Below are positions 48,160 through 57,126 of a stretch of 64,000 nucleotides of DNA, one piece after another (position 1 is the first letter of the stretch; the number at the start of each line of letters is the position of its first letter). The notes beneath the pieces are model-generated. The model saw only the letters and a list, made by a program, of their open reading frames with translations, was not told the DNA's origin and made no database searches. The position numbers and the translations under genes were made by a program. The stretch spans positions 1 to 64,000 of the forward strand of contig JBOHFT010000004.1 of the NCBI GenBank assembly GCA_050699815.1, given 5' to 3'. This stretch comes from GCA-003244245 sp050699815 (GTDB lineage Bacteria > Actinomycetota > Actinomycetes > Mycobacteriales > Pseudonocardiaceae).

Positions 48160-50184
48160 ATGAGCAGACCGGCCCAGTTCTGGTCGCGGGCGGAGCTGGC
48201 CCGTGCCTGGGCCGATGTGTTGTGCCCGACCGCCGAGGTGCCGCTGCCGCGCGAGTGCGTCGAGGAATGCCTTCGCCGTCAGCTCGACCGCCTGATCGAC
48301 GCGCTGCGGCAGGGGCAGTTCAGCCCGGAATCCGCGGCAGAGGTCGGCGCCACGCTGGTGGCGCGGGGCTTCACCGGTGTGCAGAGCCTCAGCTGCAGCG
48401 TGGAGATCCTCGGGCGGGCGCTGCCCAGGCAACCTGAGCTGGCCGCGTTAGCGGGGCTGGCCGACCAGGTCGCAGCCCTGCTCGGGGCACTGACCTCGGG
48501 GTACAGCACGGCGTTGCGCCATGCCGTCCCCGTTCAGGGCGATGCCTGGTTCCGGGAAGCGTTCAGCTCCGCCCCGGTGGGCATGGTGATCAGCCGACTG
48601 GACGGCACCATCACCCAGAGCAACGGCGCACTGACCGAGATCCTGCACTACTCGCCCGCCGAGCTCGCTGTTCGCGAGGTCAGCGAGCTGTTCCATCCGG
48701 ACGACGCGGCGCTGCTGGTCGCTGCCTACCAGGCGCTGCGCGACGGCAAGCGGGATCGTTTCCACAGCAGAGTGAAGCTGCTCGCGGCGGACGGGGACAC
48801 CACCTGGGTTGAGCTGACCGTGTCGGTGCTGTGCGACGCGGCGGGCGACCCGACGCACCACCTCACGATGGTCGACGACGTCACCGACCGGCTGCTGCTC
48901 GAGCAGCGGGTGCGCCACCAGTCGCTGCATGACCTGCTGACCGGGCTGCCCAACCGGCTGCACTTCGCCATCTACCTCGAAGCGCTGCTCGAGCGTGAGC
49001 GCAACGCCGCCGCCATGCTGCTCAAGATCAACTTAGATGGCTTCGCGGTCGTCAATGACGGCCTCGGCCAGGGCGTCGGTGACCTGCTGCTGAGATCGGT
49101 CGCCGCGCGGCTCCAGGCGCTGGTCGCCAGGGAGCGGGCCATCGTCGCCCGGTTCGACGCCGACGAGTTCGCGATCCTCATCAAGGAATCACCGACTACC
49201 CCCCACGCCGCGAGCATCAACGCCGAGCTGTCCGAACTGGTCTACCTCGCTGGCCGCGGGCTGGCCGTCTCGGCGTGCGTCGGCGTCGTGCGCCGCACGG
49301 CCGGGGAGACCGATGCCAAGGAGCTGATCCGCGCCGCGGAGGCGACGCTGCACCAGGCCAAGCGAACCGGACGCGGGCAGTGGGGGCTTTACGACCCCTC
49401 CGCGGACGCCGACCAGCGGGCCCGGTACGCGTTGGCCACCGCGATGCCCGAGGCCTGGGCGAGCGGCCAGGTCACCCTGCATTACCAGCCGCTGGTCCGG
49501 CTGGATCCGGCCGCGGCCGACGCTGGCCGGACCGTGGCGCTGGCGGCGTTGCTGCGCTGGGACCGTCCCGACGGTGACGTCGTGGCGCACGACGACTGCC
49601 TCGCGCTGGCCGAGCAGACCGGCCTGGTGCTGTCGATCGGGCGGTGGATGCTGCGGCAAGCCTGCGAGCAGCTCCGCAGCTGGCGTGCGCGACGGGGAAC
49701 CGCCGCACCGCCGGTCCGCGTCGATCTGACCACGTATCTGACGCAGCACCCCGATCTGGTGGCGGTGGTGCGCGGCGTCCTGCGGGCGGCCCAGCTCGGA
49801 CCGGAGGACATCCAGCTCGGGATGCCGGTCGAGGTGATCGTCACGGGGCGCGGCAACGCAGTGGACAACGTGGGCACCCTGGCAGACATCGGGGTGCGCA
49901 CCGTGCTCACCAGGTACGGCCAGGCGGTCGGAAACCTGGCGCTGCTGGAATCACTGCGGGTGCTGGGGGTGGAACTGGCCGGCCCGCTGGTGCGCATGGC
50001 CGCGCGGCCGGACTCGGTGGTGCGTTCCGCGTTGGCCAGCCTGGTGCCCCTGATGCGCCGCACCGGCACCGCCGTTGTCGTGACGGGTCTCGAGAGCGCC
50101 GAGCAGGTGGACTGGTGGCGGCACACCGGAGCCGACTCCGCGCGCGGCGCCGTGTTCGCCCCGCCGGGCCTGCTGCACCCGTGA
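48160..50184 (+). CDS. PAS-GGDEF-EAL protein with degenerate catalytic motifs
   Basis: 674 residues from ATG 48160. The N-terminal ~130 residues are helical. A PAS domain follows (FSSAPVGMVISRLDGTITQS), then a GGDEF domain starting HDLLTGLPNRLHFAIYLEAL whose active-site motif is DADEF instead of GGDEF. The EAL-like domain starts VTLHYQPLVRLDPA, and its motif is AAL (LAALLRW) with other metal ligands lost. Both cyclic-di-GMP synthesis and hydrolysis are therefore unlikely, so a role as receptor or scaffold fits better. No membrane helix. It ends inside a terminator hairpin. Confidence 0.88.
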   Translation: MSRPAQFWSRAELARAWADVLCPTAEVPLPRECVEECLRRQLDRLIDALRQGQFSPESAAEVGATLVARGFTGVQSLSCSVEILGRALPRQPELAALAGLADQVAALLGALTSGYSTALRHAVPVQGDAWFREAFSSAPVGMVISRLDGTITQSNGALTEILHYSPAELAVREVSELFHPDDAALLVAAYQALRDGKRDRFHSRVKLLAADGDTTWVELTVSVLCDAAGDPTHHLTMVDDVTDRLLLEQRVRHQSLHDLLTGLPNRLHFAIYLEALLERERNAAAMLLKINLDGFAVVNDGLGQGVGDLLLRSVAARLQALVARERAIVARFDADEFAILIKESPTTPHAASINAELSELVYLAGRGLAVSACVGVVRRTAGETDAKELIRAAEATLHQAKRTGRGQWGLYDPSADADQRARYALATAMPEAWASGQVTLHYQPLVRLDPAAADAGRTVALAALLRWDRPDGDVVAHDDCLALAEQTGLVLSIGRWMLRQACEQLRSWRARRGTAAPPVRVDLTTYLTQHPDLVAVVRGVLRAAQLGPEDIQLGMPVEVIVTGRGNAVDNVGTLADIGVRTVLTRYGQAVGNLALLESLRVLGVELAGPLVRMAARPDSVVRSALASLVPLMRRTGTAVVVTGLESAEQVDWWRHTGADSARGAVFAPPGLLHP

Positions 50185-50223
50185 GTGCGAAACAGTGTTA
50201 TAGCACCGAATGCCACTCACGGG
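50178..50223. terminator. Hairpin of the CCCGTGAGTGGC family
   Basis: CCCGTGAGTG and CACTCACGGG (10-bp arms) enclose a smaller GTG/CAC stem with TATA in its centre. The stop codon of the GGDEF-EAL gene lies in the left arm. Arms and centre resemble the element at 34203-34250. Confidence 0.7.
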
Positions 50224-50243
50224 CGGGCCGCCGCAGTGGCCCG

Positions 50244-51133
50244 CCCGGCACGCCGAGTCGCGCCGGGCCGCGGCGGCGTCCTGCAGGGGCGCGAGGCTGG
50301 TCAGCACCGACACCGAGCGAAGACCTTTCGCCAGCCCGCTGGGCGGTGTGCAGGCCGGATCTCAGTTCGCCGCACCGCAGCTGCGCGGCCGCGAGGTGGC
50401 CGAAGTTGTCCATCGAGCATCCGACCGTGTGGCTGGCGCCGCCTTCCGCCGCGGTGAAGGCCACCGCGGCGCGGTCGAAGCGGCCGAGCGCGAGATAGGT
50501 GCGACCCTCGACGTGCGGCAGCGCCACCGCGAAGTACTTCCAGGGCCGGGGCTCGTCGCTGGCCGCACGAAGTCCATGGCCCGGGTGTAGTGCTGGCGGG
50601 CGAGGTCGCGCAGCCCGGCGCCTGCGGCCGCGCCGCCCGCAACCACAGTGCGCATCGGACAGCGCGATCAGCAGCCGCGGCCGGACCGGCTCGCGCATGG
50701 CGGCGCCGAGCAGCGCCTCGCTGGCCGTGGTGTGCGTGATGCGGATCGGGCCCGCGGCCTTGTACACGGGCTTGTCATACAGCAGGGTGGCGGCGCGGAG
50801 CAGCAGGGCGCTCCCGCGCTCCTCCTCGGTCGCCGCCTCCTCGTCGGGCACCGCCGGCTCCGGCGTGAGGTCGCGGTGGTACGCCAGGCCCATCCAGCCC
50901 CGGGGTACCCCCAGCCCGTCGGCGATCTGCCTGAGCAGGTCGATGGACTGCACTGCACGGCGGCCGGAGATGATCTCGGAGACGTCCGACTGCCGTTGCC
51001 CGGTGGCGCGCGCAATGTGCCGCTGGTTCACCCCGGCGTCGCGCAGGATGCGGAACACTGCGGTGATGTCGCGGTGCGCGAGCGCGTGCCTTGCGGTCGG
51101 GCCGGTCAGCAGGTCGGCCAACTCGGCCATCAC
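50244..51133 (-). pseudogene. XRE-family regulator with several frameshifts
   Basis: The N-terminal 165 codons are intact: RDITAVFRILRDAGVNQRHI and RQSDVSEIISGRRAV (helix-turn-helix), then DGLGVPRGWMGLAYHRDL. The frame shifts after LLIALSDAHCG (near 50640) to a segment with GLRDLARQHYTRAMDF. It shifts back to give KYFAVALPHVEGRTYLALGR and MDNFGHLAAAQLRCGELRSG, then shifts again near 50310 to the family's C-terminus VLTSLAPLQDAAAARRDSAC. At least three frame changes make it a pseudogene. Same family as the damaged gene at 9505-10665. Confidence 0.7.
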
Positions 51134-51248
51134 GTCCTCCGGGTCCGGGTCACGAGGTTACCCGCGGTTGCCACCCGTGGGTGGTCTCGCTAATCGTAGA
51201 ATGGGCAAGTACTTTCGGGTGGTCAGGCAAAGACACCGGAGGTTTACC

Positions 51249-51458
51249 ATGTTCGACATCACCACCGCCCAGCCGCTCGCCACCTTCTGCACGGAGTGCT
51301 CCTGCGGGTGCCCGCAACTGTTCATTGATGATTCCGCGCCACCCGAGCAGCGCATCGTGCTCACCGACGACTTCGGCTCCCAGGTTCGGATGAGCGCCGG
51401 GCAATTCGGCGACCTGCTCGCCCAGGCCAAGAGCGGAGCCCTGGACACCGTCCTCTGA
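51249..51458 (+). CDS. Small Cys-rich protein of actinomycetes
   Basis: 69 residues from ATG 51249, with GGAGG nine bases upstream. The cluster FCTECSCGCPQLFIDD has four Cys within 10 residues and could bind zinc or an Fe-S cluster. The second half, RIVLTDDFGSQVRMSAGQFG, is beta-rich and ends DTVL. Such proteins occur beside XRE regulators, here divergent from a decayed one. The function is unknown; a single-copy regulator partner is a guess. Confidence 0.7.
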   Translation: MFDITTAQPLATFCTECSCGCPQLFIDDSAPPEQRIVLTDDFGSQVRMSAGQFGDLLAQAKSGALDTVL

Positions 51459-51468
51459 CCCTCAGGTT

Positions 51469-51529
51469 CCCGAACTCGGCAGGAGAGCTCTCCCGCTCCC
51501 CCGCGAACAGCTCTCCTGTTGAGCTCGGG
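51469..51529. terminator. Long imperfect hairpin between convergent genes
   Basis: Arms at 51469-51489 and 51509-51529 share CCCGAACTCGGCAGGAGAGC-type sequence, with most differences being G-U pairs in RNA. It lies between the Cys-rich protein gene and the zinc-finger gene. Confidence 0.7.
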
Positions 51530-51550
51530 ACGTCCAGTGCAGCCGGGGGG

Positions 51551-51814
51551 TCACACCAGCCGGTGGTCTCGGTAGCACCAGCGCCAGGACTCGCCTGGCT
51601 CGGCGGAGCGGATCACCGGGTGCTCGCTGCGGAAGTAGTGCGCGGTGGCGTGCCGGTACGGGCTGGAATCGCAGCAGGCGACATGCCCGCAGCTCAGGCA
51701 CATCCGCAGATGCGCCCACACCGACTCGCCCAGCGCGGCGCAATCGAGGCAGCGTGGCGGGTCCGGCGGCTCGGGCGCCGGGCTAGGTAGCTGCCCCACA
51801 TGCTCACAGGTCAT
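51551..51814 (-). CDS. UBP-type zinc-finger protein
   Basis: 87 residues from ATG 51814 with GGAGG upstream. PRCLDCAALGESVWAHLRMC, LSCGHVACCDSSPYRHATAH and YFRSEHPVIRSAEPGESWRW contain the Cys/His zinc ligands of the ubiquitin-protease-type zinc finger. In actinobacteria this domain is found alone or fused to CPA1-type Na+/H+ antiporters. Here it is divergent from such an antiporter, 44 bp apart, so it is probably a regulatory partner. Confidence 0.88.
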   Translation of the reverse strand: MTCEHVGQLPSPAPEPPDPPRCLDCAALGESVWAHLRMCLSCGHVACCDSSPYRHATAHYFRSEHPVIRSAEPGESWRWCYRDHRLV

Positions 51815-51858
51815 CTTGATACCTCCAGCACTGATATCTGACAGTGCATCCTGGCCCC

Positions 51859-53335
51859 ATGGACGGTCTGCCGCTGATCCTGCTCGTGCTCGGGGCGCTC
51901 GCGGTAACCGCGGTGAGTCGCCGGTTGCGCCTGGCCGCGCCGCTGGCGCTGGTCGTGGCCGGATTGGCCATCTCCGCGATTCCCGGGGTCCCGGACTACC
52001 AGCTCGACCCGGACCTGGTGCTCTACGGGATCCTGCCACCGCTGCTCTACTCGGCCGCGCTGGCCAGCTCGGCCGTCCAGATCAGGGCGAACATCCGGCC
52101 GATCGCACTGCTGGCCGTCGGGCTGGTGCTGTTCACCATCGCGTGCGTCGGGCTGGTCGCCTGGTGGCTGGTGCCCGGCCTGCCGCTGCCCGCCGCGCTG
52201 GCGCTCGCGGCCGTGGTCGCCCCGCCGGATGCGGTGGCCGCGGTGTCCATCGGGCGGCGCCTGGGGCTGCCGCGGCGGGTGATGACCGTGCTGGTCGGGG
52301 AGAGCCTGTTCAACGACGCCACCGCGCTCACCGTGTTGCGGGTCGCGGTGGCGGCCACCGCCGGAGCCGGCTTGTCGCTGTGGTCCGGGCTGGGCGAGTT
52401 CCTGCTCGTCGGGGTGGGTGGCGTGGTGCTGGGTGCGGTGGCAGGCCGGGTGGTGCACCAGGTACGGCTGCGGCTGGGCGACCCGCGGCTGGAGAGCGCG
52501 CTGGGCCTGGTGGTGCCGTTCGCGGCGTACGCCCTGGCCGAGCAGGTGCACGTCTCCGGGGTGCTCGCGGTGGTGGTGACCGGGCTGTATCTGGGTCACC
52601 ACGCCCCCCAGGCCGGTTACGCCACCCGGCTGCAGGACCAGGCGGTGTGGCAGGCCGCGGACACCGTGCTCGAGGCGTTCGTCTTCGCGCTGATCGGGCT
52701 GCAGCTGCCGGCCGTGGTGCGCGGTGTGGGTGACGTCGGCCCGCTGCTGAGCACCGCGGCCGTGGTGCTCACCGTGGCGGCGCTGGCCAGGGTGGTCTGG
52801 GTGTTCCCGGCGACCTACCTGCCGCGAGCGCTGTTCACCCGGGTGAACGCCCGGGACCCCCAGCTCCGGTGCGCCCTTCCCGGGCCGGGCCGAGATCATC
52901 TTTGTGGCGTTCTGCGTCACCGTCGGGACCCTGCTGCTGCACGGTCTCACGCTGTTCTGGGTGATCCGCCGCCTCGGGGTCACGGGCCGCGAGTCCCACG
53001 ACGACGCGCTGGCCGAAGCGGACGCGATCCACGCCGCGACGCAGGCCGCCCTGGCCCGGCTGGAGAGCGCCTCCGACGGTGCCCCGGAGTCGGTGACCAC
53101 CTGGTTGCGCCGCGCCGCCGAGCACCGCAGCCACAGCGTCTGGGAGCGGCTCGGGCGCCCGGAAACCGAGCTCGGCGAGGCACCGAGCGTCATCTACCGC
53201 CGGTTGCGCCTGGAGATGCTCGCCGCCGAGCGGGAGACGCTGGTGGGGCTGCGCGACGCCGGCCACATCAACGACGAAGTCCTCTCCCGCACCCTCCACG
53301 AACTCGACCTGGAACAAGCCATGCTCACCCGCTAA
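51859..53335 (+). pseudogene. CPA1-family Na+/H+ antiporter disrupted by deletion and frameshift
   Basis: From ATG 51859 one frame gives ten or so membrane helices with PPDAVAAVSIGRRLGLPRRV and VGESLFNDATALTVL, which hold the conserved ion-binding Asp residues. After YLPRALFTRVNARDP (about 52855) the frame is lost. The sequence resumes in another frame with PFPGRAEIIFVAFCVTVGTL and a soluble C-terminus ending DLEQAMLTR (53335). The segment usually found between, with the conserved WAGMRGVVSLAAA helix, is missing. Loss of that helix and the frameshift imply no transport. A sequencing error would not explain the missing codons. Confidence 0.78.
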
Positions 53336-53350
53336 CCACTCGCAGCCCCG

Positions 53351-53413
53351 CGCCATTCGGAGCCGAATAGCGGTTCACGGCAGCTGTGGGCCGCTATTCG
53401 GCTCCGAATGGCG
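53351..53413. terminator. Very long perfect hairpin between convergent genes
   Basis: CGCCATTCGGAGCCGAATAG plus CGG (53351-53373) pairs without mismatch with 53391-53413 over 23 bp, with a 17-base loop. It separates the disrupted antiporter from purA. Confidence 0.85.
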
Positions 53414-53416
53414 GTG

Positions 53417-54700
53417 CTACAGGGTGCGGATTGTGATCGTCTGGTCGCGGCCGGGGCCGACGCCGATGGCGGAGATGCGGGCTCCGCAGAGCTCTTCGAG
53501 CCGGGCGACGTAGGCGCGGGCGTTGGGCGGCAGCGCCTTGCGGGTGCGGCACTGGGACAGGTCCTCCCACCAGCCGGGCAGCTCCTCGTACACCGGCACG
53601 GCGTGGTGCACGCCGGTCTGGGTCATCGGCATCTCCTCGGTGCGCTGGCCGTCGACGTCGTAGGCCACGCAGACCGGCACGGTGTCCAGGCCGGACAGGA
53701 CATCGAGCTTGGTCAGGAAGAAGTCGGTGACCCCGTTCACCCGGGCCGCGTAGCGCCCGATCACCGCGTCGAACCAGCCGACCCGCCGGGCCCGCCCGGT
53801 GGTGACCCCGATCTCCCCACCGGTCTTGCGCAGCCGCTCCCCCATCGCGTCGTGCAGCTCGGTGGGGAACGGGCCTGAGCCGACCCGGGTGGTGTACGCC
53901 TTCAGGATGCCCACCACAGCGGTGATCTTCGTGGGGCCGATGCCGGACCCGGCGCAGGCGCCGCCCGCGGTCGGGTTGGAGGAGGTGACGAACGGGTAGG
54001 TGCCGTGGTCCACGTCGAGCAGGGTGCCCTGGCTGCCTTCCAGCAGCACCGTCTCGCCGCGCCGCAGCGCCTGGTCGAGCAGCAGCCGGGTGTCGGCGAT
54101 CCGGTGCGCGAAGCGCGTGCCCTGGTCGAGCACGGCGTCCACCACCTGCTCGGGGTCCAGCGCGCGCCGGTTGTAGAGCTTGACCAGGACCTGGTTCTTG
54201 AAATCCAGCGCGGCCTCGACCTTCTGCCGCAGGATCTTCTCGTCCAGCAGGTCCTGGACCCGCACCCCGACCCGGGCGACTTTATCCTGGTAGGCGGGTC
54301 CGATGCCGCGCCCGGTGGTGCCGATCTTGGCCTTGCCCAGATAGCGCTCGGTGACCCGGTCCAGCGCGACGTGGTACGGCATGATCAAGTGCGCGTCGGC
54401 GGAGATCAGCAGCCGGGTCGTATCCACGTCGCGGGTCTCCAGGCCGGCCAGCTCGTCGAGCAGCACACCAGGATCCACGACGACGCCGTTGCCGATGACG
54501 TTGGTCACGCCCGGGGTGAGGATGCCCGACGGGATGAGGTGCAGTGCGAAGTCCTGCCCGTCGGGCAGGACCACGGTGTGGCCCGCGTTGTTGCCCCCCT
54601 GGTAGCGCACCACCCACTGGACCCGCTCGCCGAGCAGGTCGGTGGCCTTGCCTTTGCCCTCGTCGCCCCACTGGGCGCCGATCAGCACGATCGCCGGCAT
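53417..54700 (-). CDS. purA: Adenylosuccinate synthetase
   Basis: 427 residues from ATG 54700 (an upstream start at 54715 is less likely). IVLIGAQWGDEGKGKATDLL is the GTP-binding start, QGGNNAGHTVV the IMP/Asp region, GTTGRGIGPAYQDKVAR and EGSQGTLLDVDHGTYPFVTS complete the signature. It makes adenylosuccinate from IMP, aspartate and GTP. The length is standard. Confidence 0.96.
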   Translation of the reverse strand: MPAIVLIGAQWGDEGKGKATDLLGERVQWVVRYQGGNNAGHTVVLPDGQDFALHLIPSGILTPGVTNVIGNGVVVDPGVLLDELAGLETRDVDTTRLLISADAHLIMPYHVALDRVTERYLGKAKIGTTGRGIGPAYQDKVARVGVRVQDLLDEKILRQKVEAALDFKNQVLVKLYNRRALDPEQVVDAVLDQGTRFAHRIADTRLLLDQALRRGETVLLEGSQGTLLDVDHGTYPFVTSSNPTAGGACAGSGIGPTKITAVVGILKAYTTRVGSGPFPTELHDAMGERLRKTGGEIGVTTGRARRVGWFDAVIGRYAARVNGVTDFFLTKLDVLSGLDTVPVCVAYDVDGQRTEEMPMTQTGVHHAVPVYEELPGWWEDLSQCRTRKALPPNARAYVARLEELCGARISAIGVGPGRDQTITIRTL

Positions 54701-54783
54701 GTGGTACTCCAACAACAGGGGGGAACAACAGGGGGGTTCGCCGCGCTGGTGCGCTGATCAAGCGTAGACCCAGGGAGGTCGCA

Positions 54784-55443
54784 ATGGCCGCAGCTGTGGT
54801 GCTGACCTGCGGGTCCGCCCGCTGGCCCGGCGCTGGCAGTCCTGCGGTGACGGCGGTGCCGGCCCGCCCCGGGCGCGAGGAACTCCGCGAGACGCTGGCC
54901 GGCCTCGACGGCCGGCGCCTGGTCGTCTGCGGAACCGACGCCGACCTGGCCGCGGTGCTGCTGCGGCTGCTGCGCGCCGATCTACTGGGAACCGTGCCGG
55001 TGGGCTACGTGCCGTCCACGGCGACCTCGGCGGTGGCCCGGCTCTGGGGCCTGCCGGTGGTGCCCCCGGCGGCGGCCGAGCTCGCGCTGCGGGGCCGGCC
55101 GGGCCGGGTGCCCCTGGTGCGTGACGACTCAGGAGGGGTGCTCGTGGGGCTCGGCGTGGTACGGCCGGTGCAGGGGGTGGCCTACTGCGACGACGAGGTG
55201 GTGCTGCGCGGCGCCGCATCCCGGCTGGAGGTGCGGCCGGACCGGGCGCTCGGTGTGGTGGTCCGCGTGGTGCGGCGCGGGCTGATGCCGTGGCGCGCGG
55301 TGCGCCAGGCTGCCGGGCGCGCCGTGCAGCTGGGTTGCGCACCCACCGGCGTCTGGCGTGACGGCGTCGCAGACCGCACGACCGACCGCTGGACCTGGTA
55401 CCGGCACACCGAGGACTGGCGACTGATCCGAGGCCCCAGCTAA
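54784..55443 (+). CDS. Hypothetical protein, possibly a degenerate diacylglycerol-kinase-like fold
   Basis: 219 residues from ATG 54784. RRLVVCGTDADLAAVLLRLL, then LGTVPVGYVPSTATSAVARL and WGLP, has the spacing of the DAG-kinase catalytic start (GGDG...VPxGTxN...LGLP), but GGDG is GTDA and the Gly-Thr-Asn is changed, so kinase activity is doubtful. The C-terminal half is beta-rich and ends DWRLIRG. It is divergent from purA with about 85 bp between. The fold assignment is inference; the protein is otherwise unrecognised. Confidence 0.6.
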   Translation: MAAAVVLTCGSARWPGAGSPAVTAVPARPGREELRETLAGLDGRRLVVCGTDADLAAVLLRLLRADLLGTVPVGYVPSTATSAVARLWGLPVVPPAAAELALRGRPGRVPLVRDDSGGVLVGLGVVRPVQGVAYCDDEVVLRGAASRLEVRPDRALGVVVRVVRRGLMPWRAVRQAAGRAVQLGCAPTGVWRDGVADRTTDRWTWYRHTEDWRLIRGPS

Positions 55444-55488
55444 CCTCCGGGTCGTGCCGACAGCGGCGGGCGAGCGGAGCAGCCATCC

Positions 55489-56604
55489 GTGCTGCTCCTC
55501 GACGAGCTCGGCTATGCGCGGGACTGGGACCGGTGGCTGAAAACGTGCTACGACGATCAGTGGCCGGTCCAGGTGATCGCGACCGCCGCGCTGCGAGACC
55601 GCCGCCAGGAAAGCGGGGTAGGCCGGTGGTCAGAACAGTTCCTGCTGCCGTACCTGTTCACCGAGTACCTGGATCTGGTAGGGAATGCCGTTCCATGCGA
55701 CGTGGGGGAAACGCTCGCGGAGACCGTACGCGGGCTGCCTGCCCGGTTACCTGAACCGGAGAAGCTCTCGACCCGACGATATCGCTTCTTGCTGCTCGGC
55801 GGTTTCCCAGAACTGCTCGCACAAGAGCTGGCTGGGGACGGGCTTGACGACACAGACCGGACGCTGCTGTCCCAGCAGGTACTTCGCAGTGACGCAGTGG
55901 AGCGGGCGATCTATAAGGACATCCCCCAATCGTTCGGTATCGACAACCCCATGCTCCTTGAACGGCTCCTCTACGTCCTGGCGGGCCAGATCGGGGGAGT
56001 GCTCTCACCCACCGGTATCGGGCGCGACCTCGATGGTCTGTCCCAGCCCACGCTGGACCGCTACGTGTCGTACCTCGAGAAGACGTTCATGATCTTCCGG
56101 CTGTCAAATTACGGCGGCAGCGAGGCGCAGGTGCAGCGTCGCGGCCGCAAGCTCTACTTCCTCGACGGGGCCGTGCGCAATGCCGCCCTGCAACGGGGGC
56201 TCGCGCCGCTGCACGACCCGGTCGAGATGGGCATGTTGCTGGAGAACCTGGCTGCTACGACGTTGCACAGCCTGGCGCTGCACAGCGGGATCCGCCTGCA
56301 CTACTGGCGGGACCGCACTGTCGAAGCCGCCCTCGTGTTCGACCATCCCACTGAACCGATGGCATTCGAGGTCGCGGCATCCACGCGTCACTCGATCGGC
56401 GGCTTGCGGGCACTGGCCGAGCGCTTCCCCCGATTTTCTGGACGCTGCTACCTCGTCGCGCCCGAAGCGCCGTTGCTGCACCCGCACGCCACATCATCGG
56501 GCGTGGGTAGCCTCCCGCTTGATCAGTTTCTGATAGCAGCTGGGCGGCAGGCCGAGGCAGCAATGACTCGCAATCTGTGGGCAGCCCGCCCCAGCAGCGC
56601 CTAA
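55489..56604 (+). pseudogene. AAA ATPase with DUF4143 domain, 5' truncated
   Basis: 371 codons from GTG 55489. The visible protein starts at the Walker B strand VLLLDELGYARDWDRWL, so the Walker A loop and the first ~80 residues of the family are missing. The rest looks intact: VIATAALRDRRQES sensor, LLGGFPELLAQ, a winged helix (LSPTGIGRDLDGLSQPTLDR) and the DUF4143 nuclease-like C-terminus with YLEKTFMIFRL and YFLDGAVRNA. Without Walker A, ATP hydrolysis is not possible. The stretch after it (56605-56712) holds no gene. Confidence 0.7.
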
Positions 56605-56712
56605 TGCAGGCCTGGGCGGCAAGCTGGTTCACAATTCCCGGCAATTCCTCGATTGCGACCCCCGGCTGTGGCCCGAAATAGTGTAGCAGTTCAACGTGAA
56701 CAGGGAGCTGGG

Positions 56713-57006
56713 ATGACCGCTGACGTGGTCGACGCCCCCCGGCGCAAGGTGACGCTGGAGGAGCTGCGGGCGCACCGGGATGAGATCGAGGAGATAGGCC
56801 GCCGGTACGGCGTCAGTAGCCGTTTTTTCGGGTCGGTCGCCAGGGGCGATGCCAACGACAACAGCGACCTCGACCTGCTTATCGACGCCAGCGCGGAGAC
56901 CGGACTGTTCGATCTTGCCGACTTCGCGCTCGACGTCGAGCAGCTCATGGCCGTCTTCACGCAGGTGGTCACGGTTCCCGGGCTCAAACCCCGCATCCGG
57001 GATTGA
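56713..57006 (+). CDS. Minimal nucleotidyltransferase (MNT-type antitoxin-like)
   Basis: 97 residues from ATG 56713 (AGGGAGC upstream). RFFGSVARGDANDNSDLDLL is the catalytic GSxARG...SDxD motif of MNT proteins, followed by LFDLADFALDVEQLM. Family members usually end a few residues later (…VLAEAVPL). Here the frame stops after PGLKPRIRD, and the next frame ends SSAAVPL, so a small frameshift near the 3' end is likely. MNT proteins AMPylate HEPN toxins, but no HEPN gene follows. Confidence 0.7.
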   Translation: MTADVVDAPRRKVTLEELRAHRDEIEEIGRRYGVSSRFFGSVARGDANDNSDLDLLIDASAETGLFDLADFALDVEQLMAVFTQVVTVPGLKPRIRD

Positions 57007-57126
57007 GTCGTCGGCGGCAGTACCACTGTGAGATCCGATGAGGGAGATCCGATGAGGAGCGGTTGCTCCCGGTCCATGACCCTTCCAGCCGCCGCGGGCT
57101 GATCCAGGGAGCTGCGTCAGCTGCGG

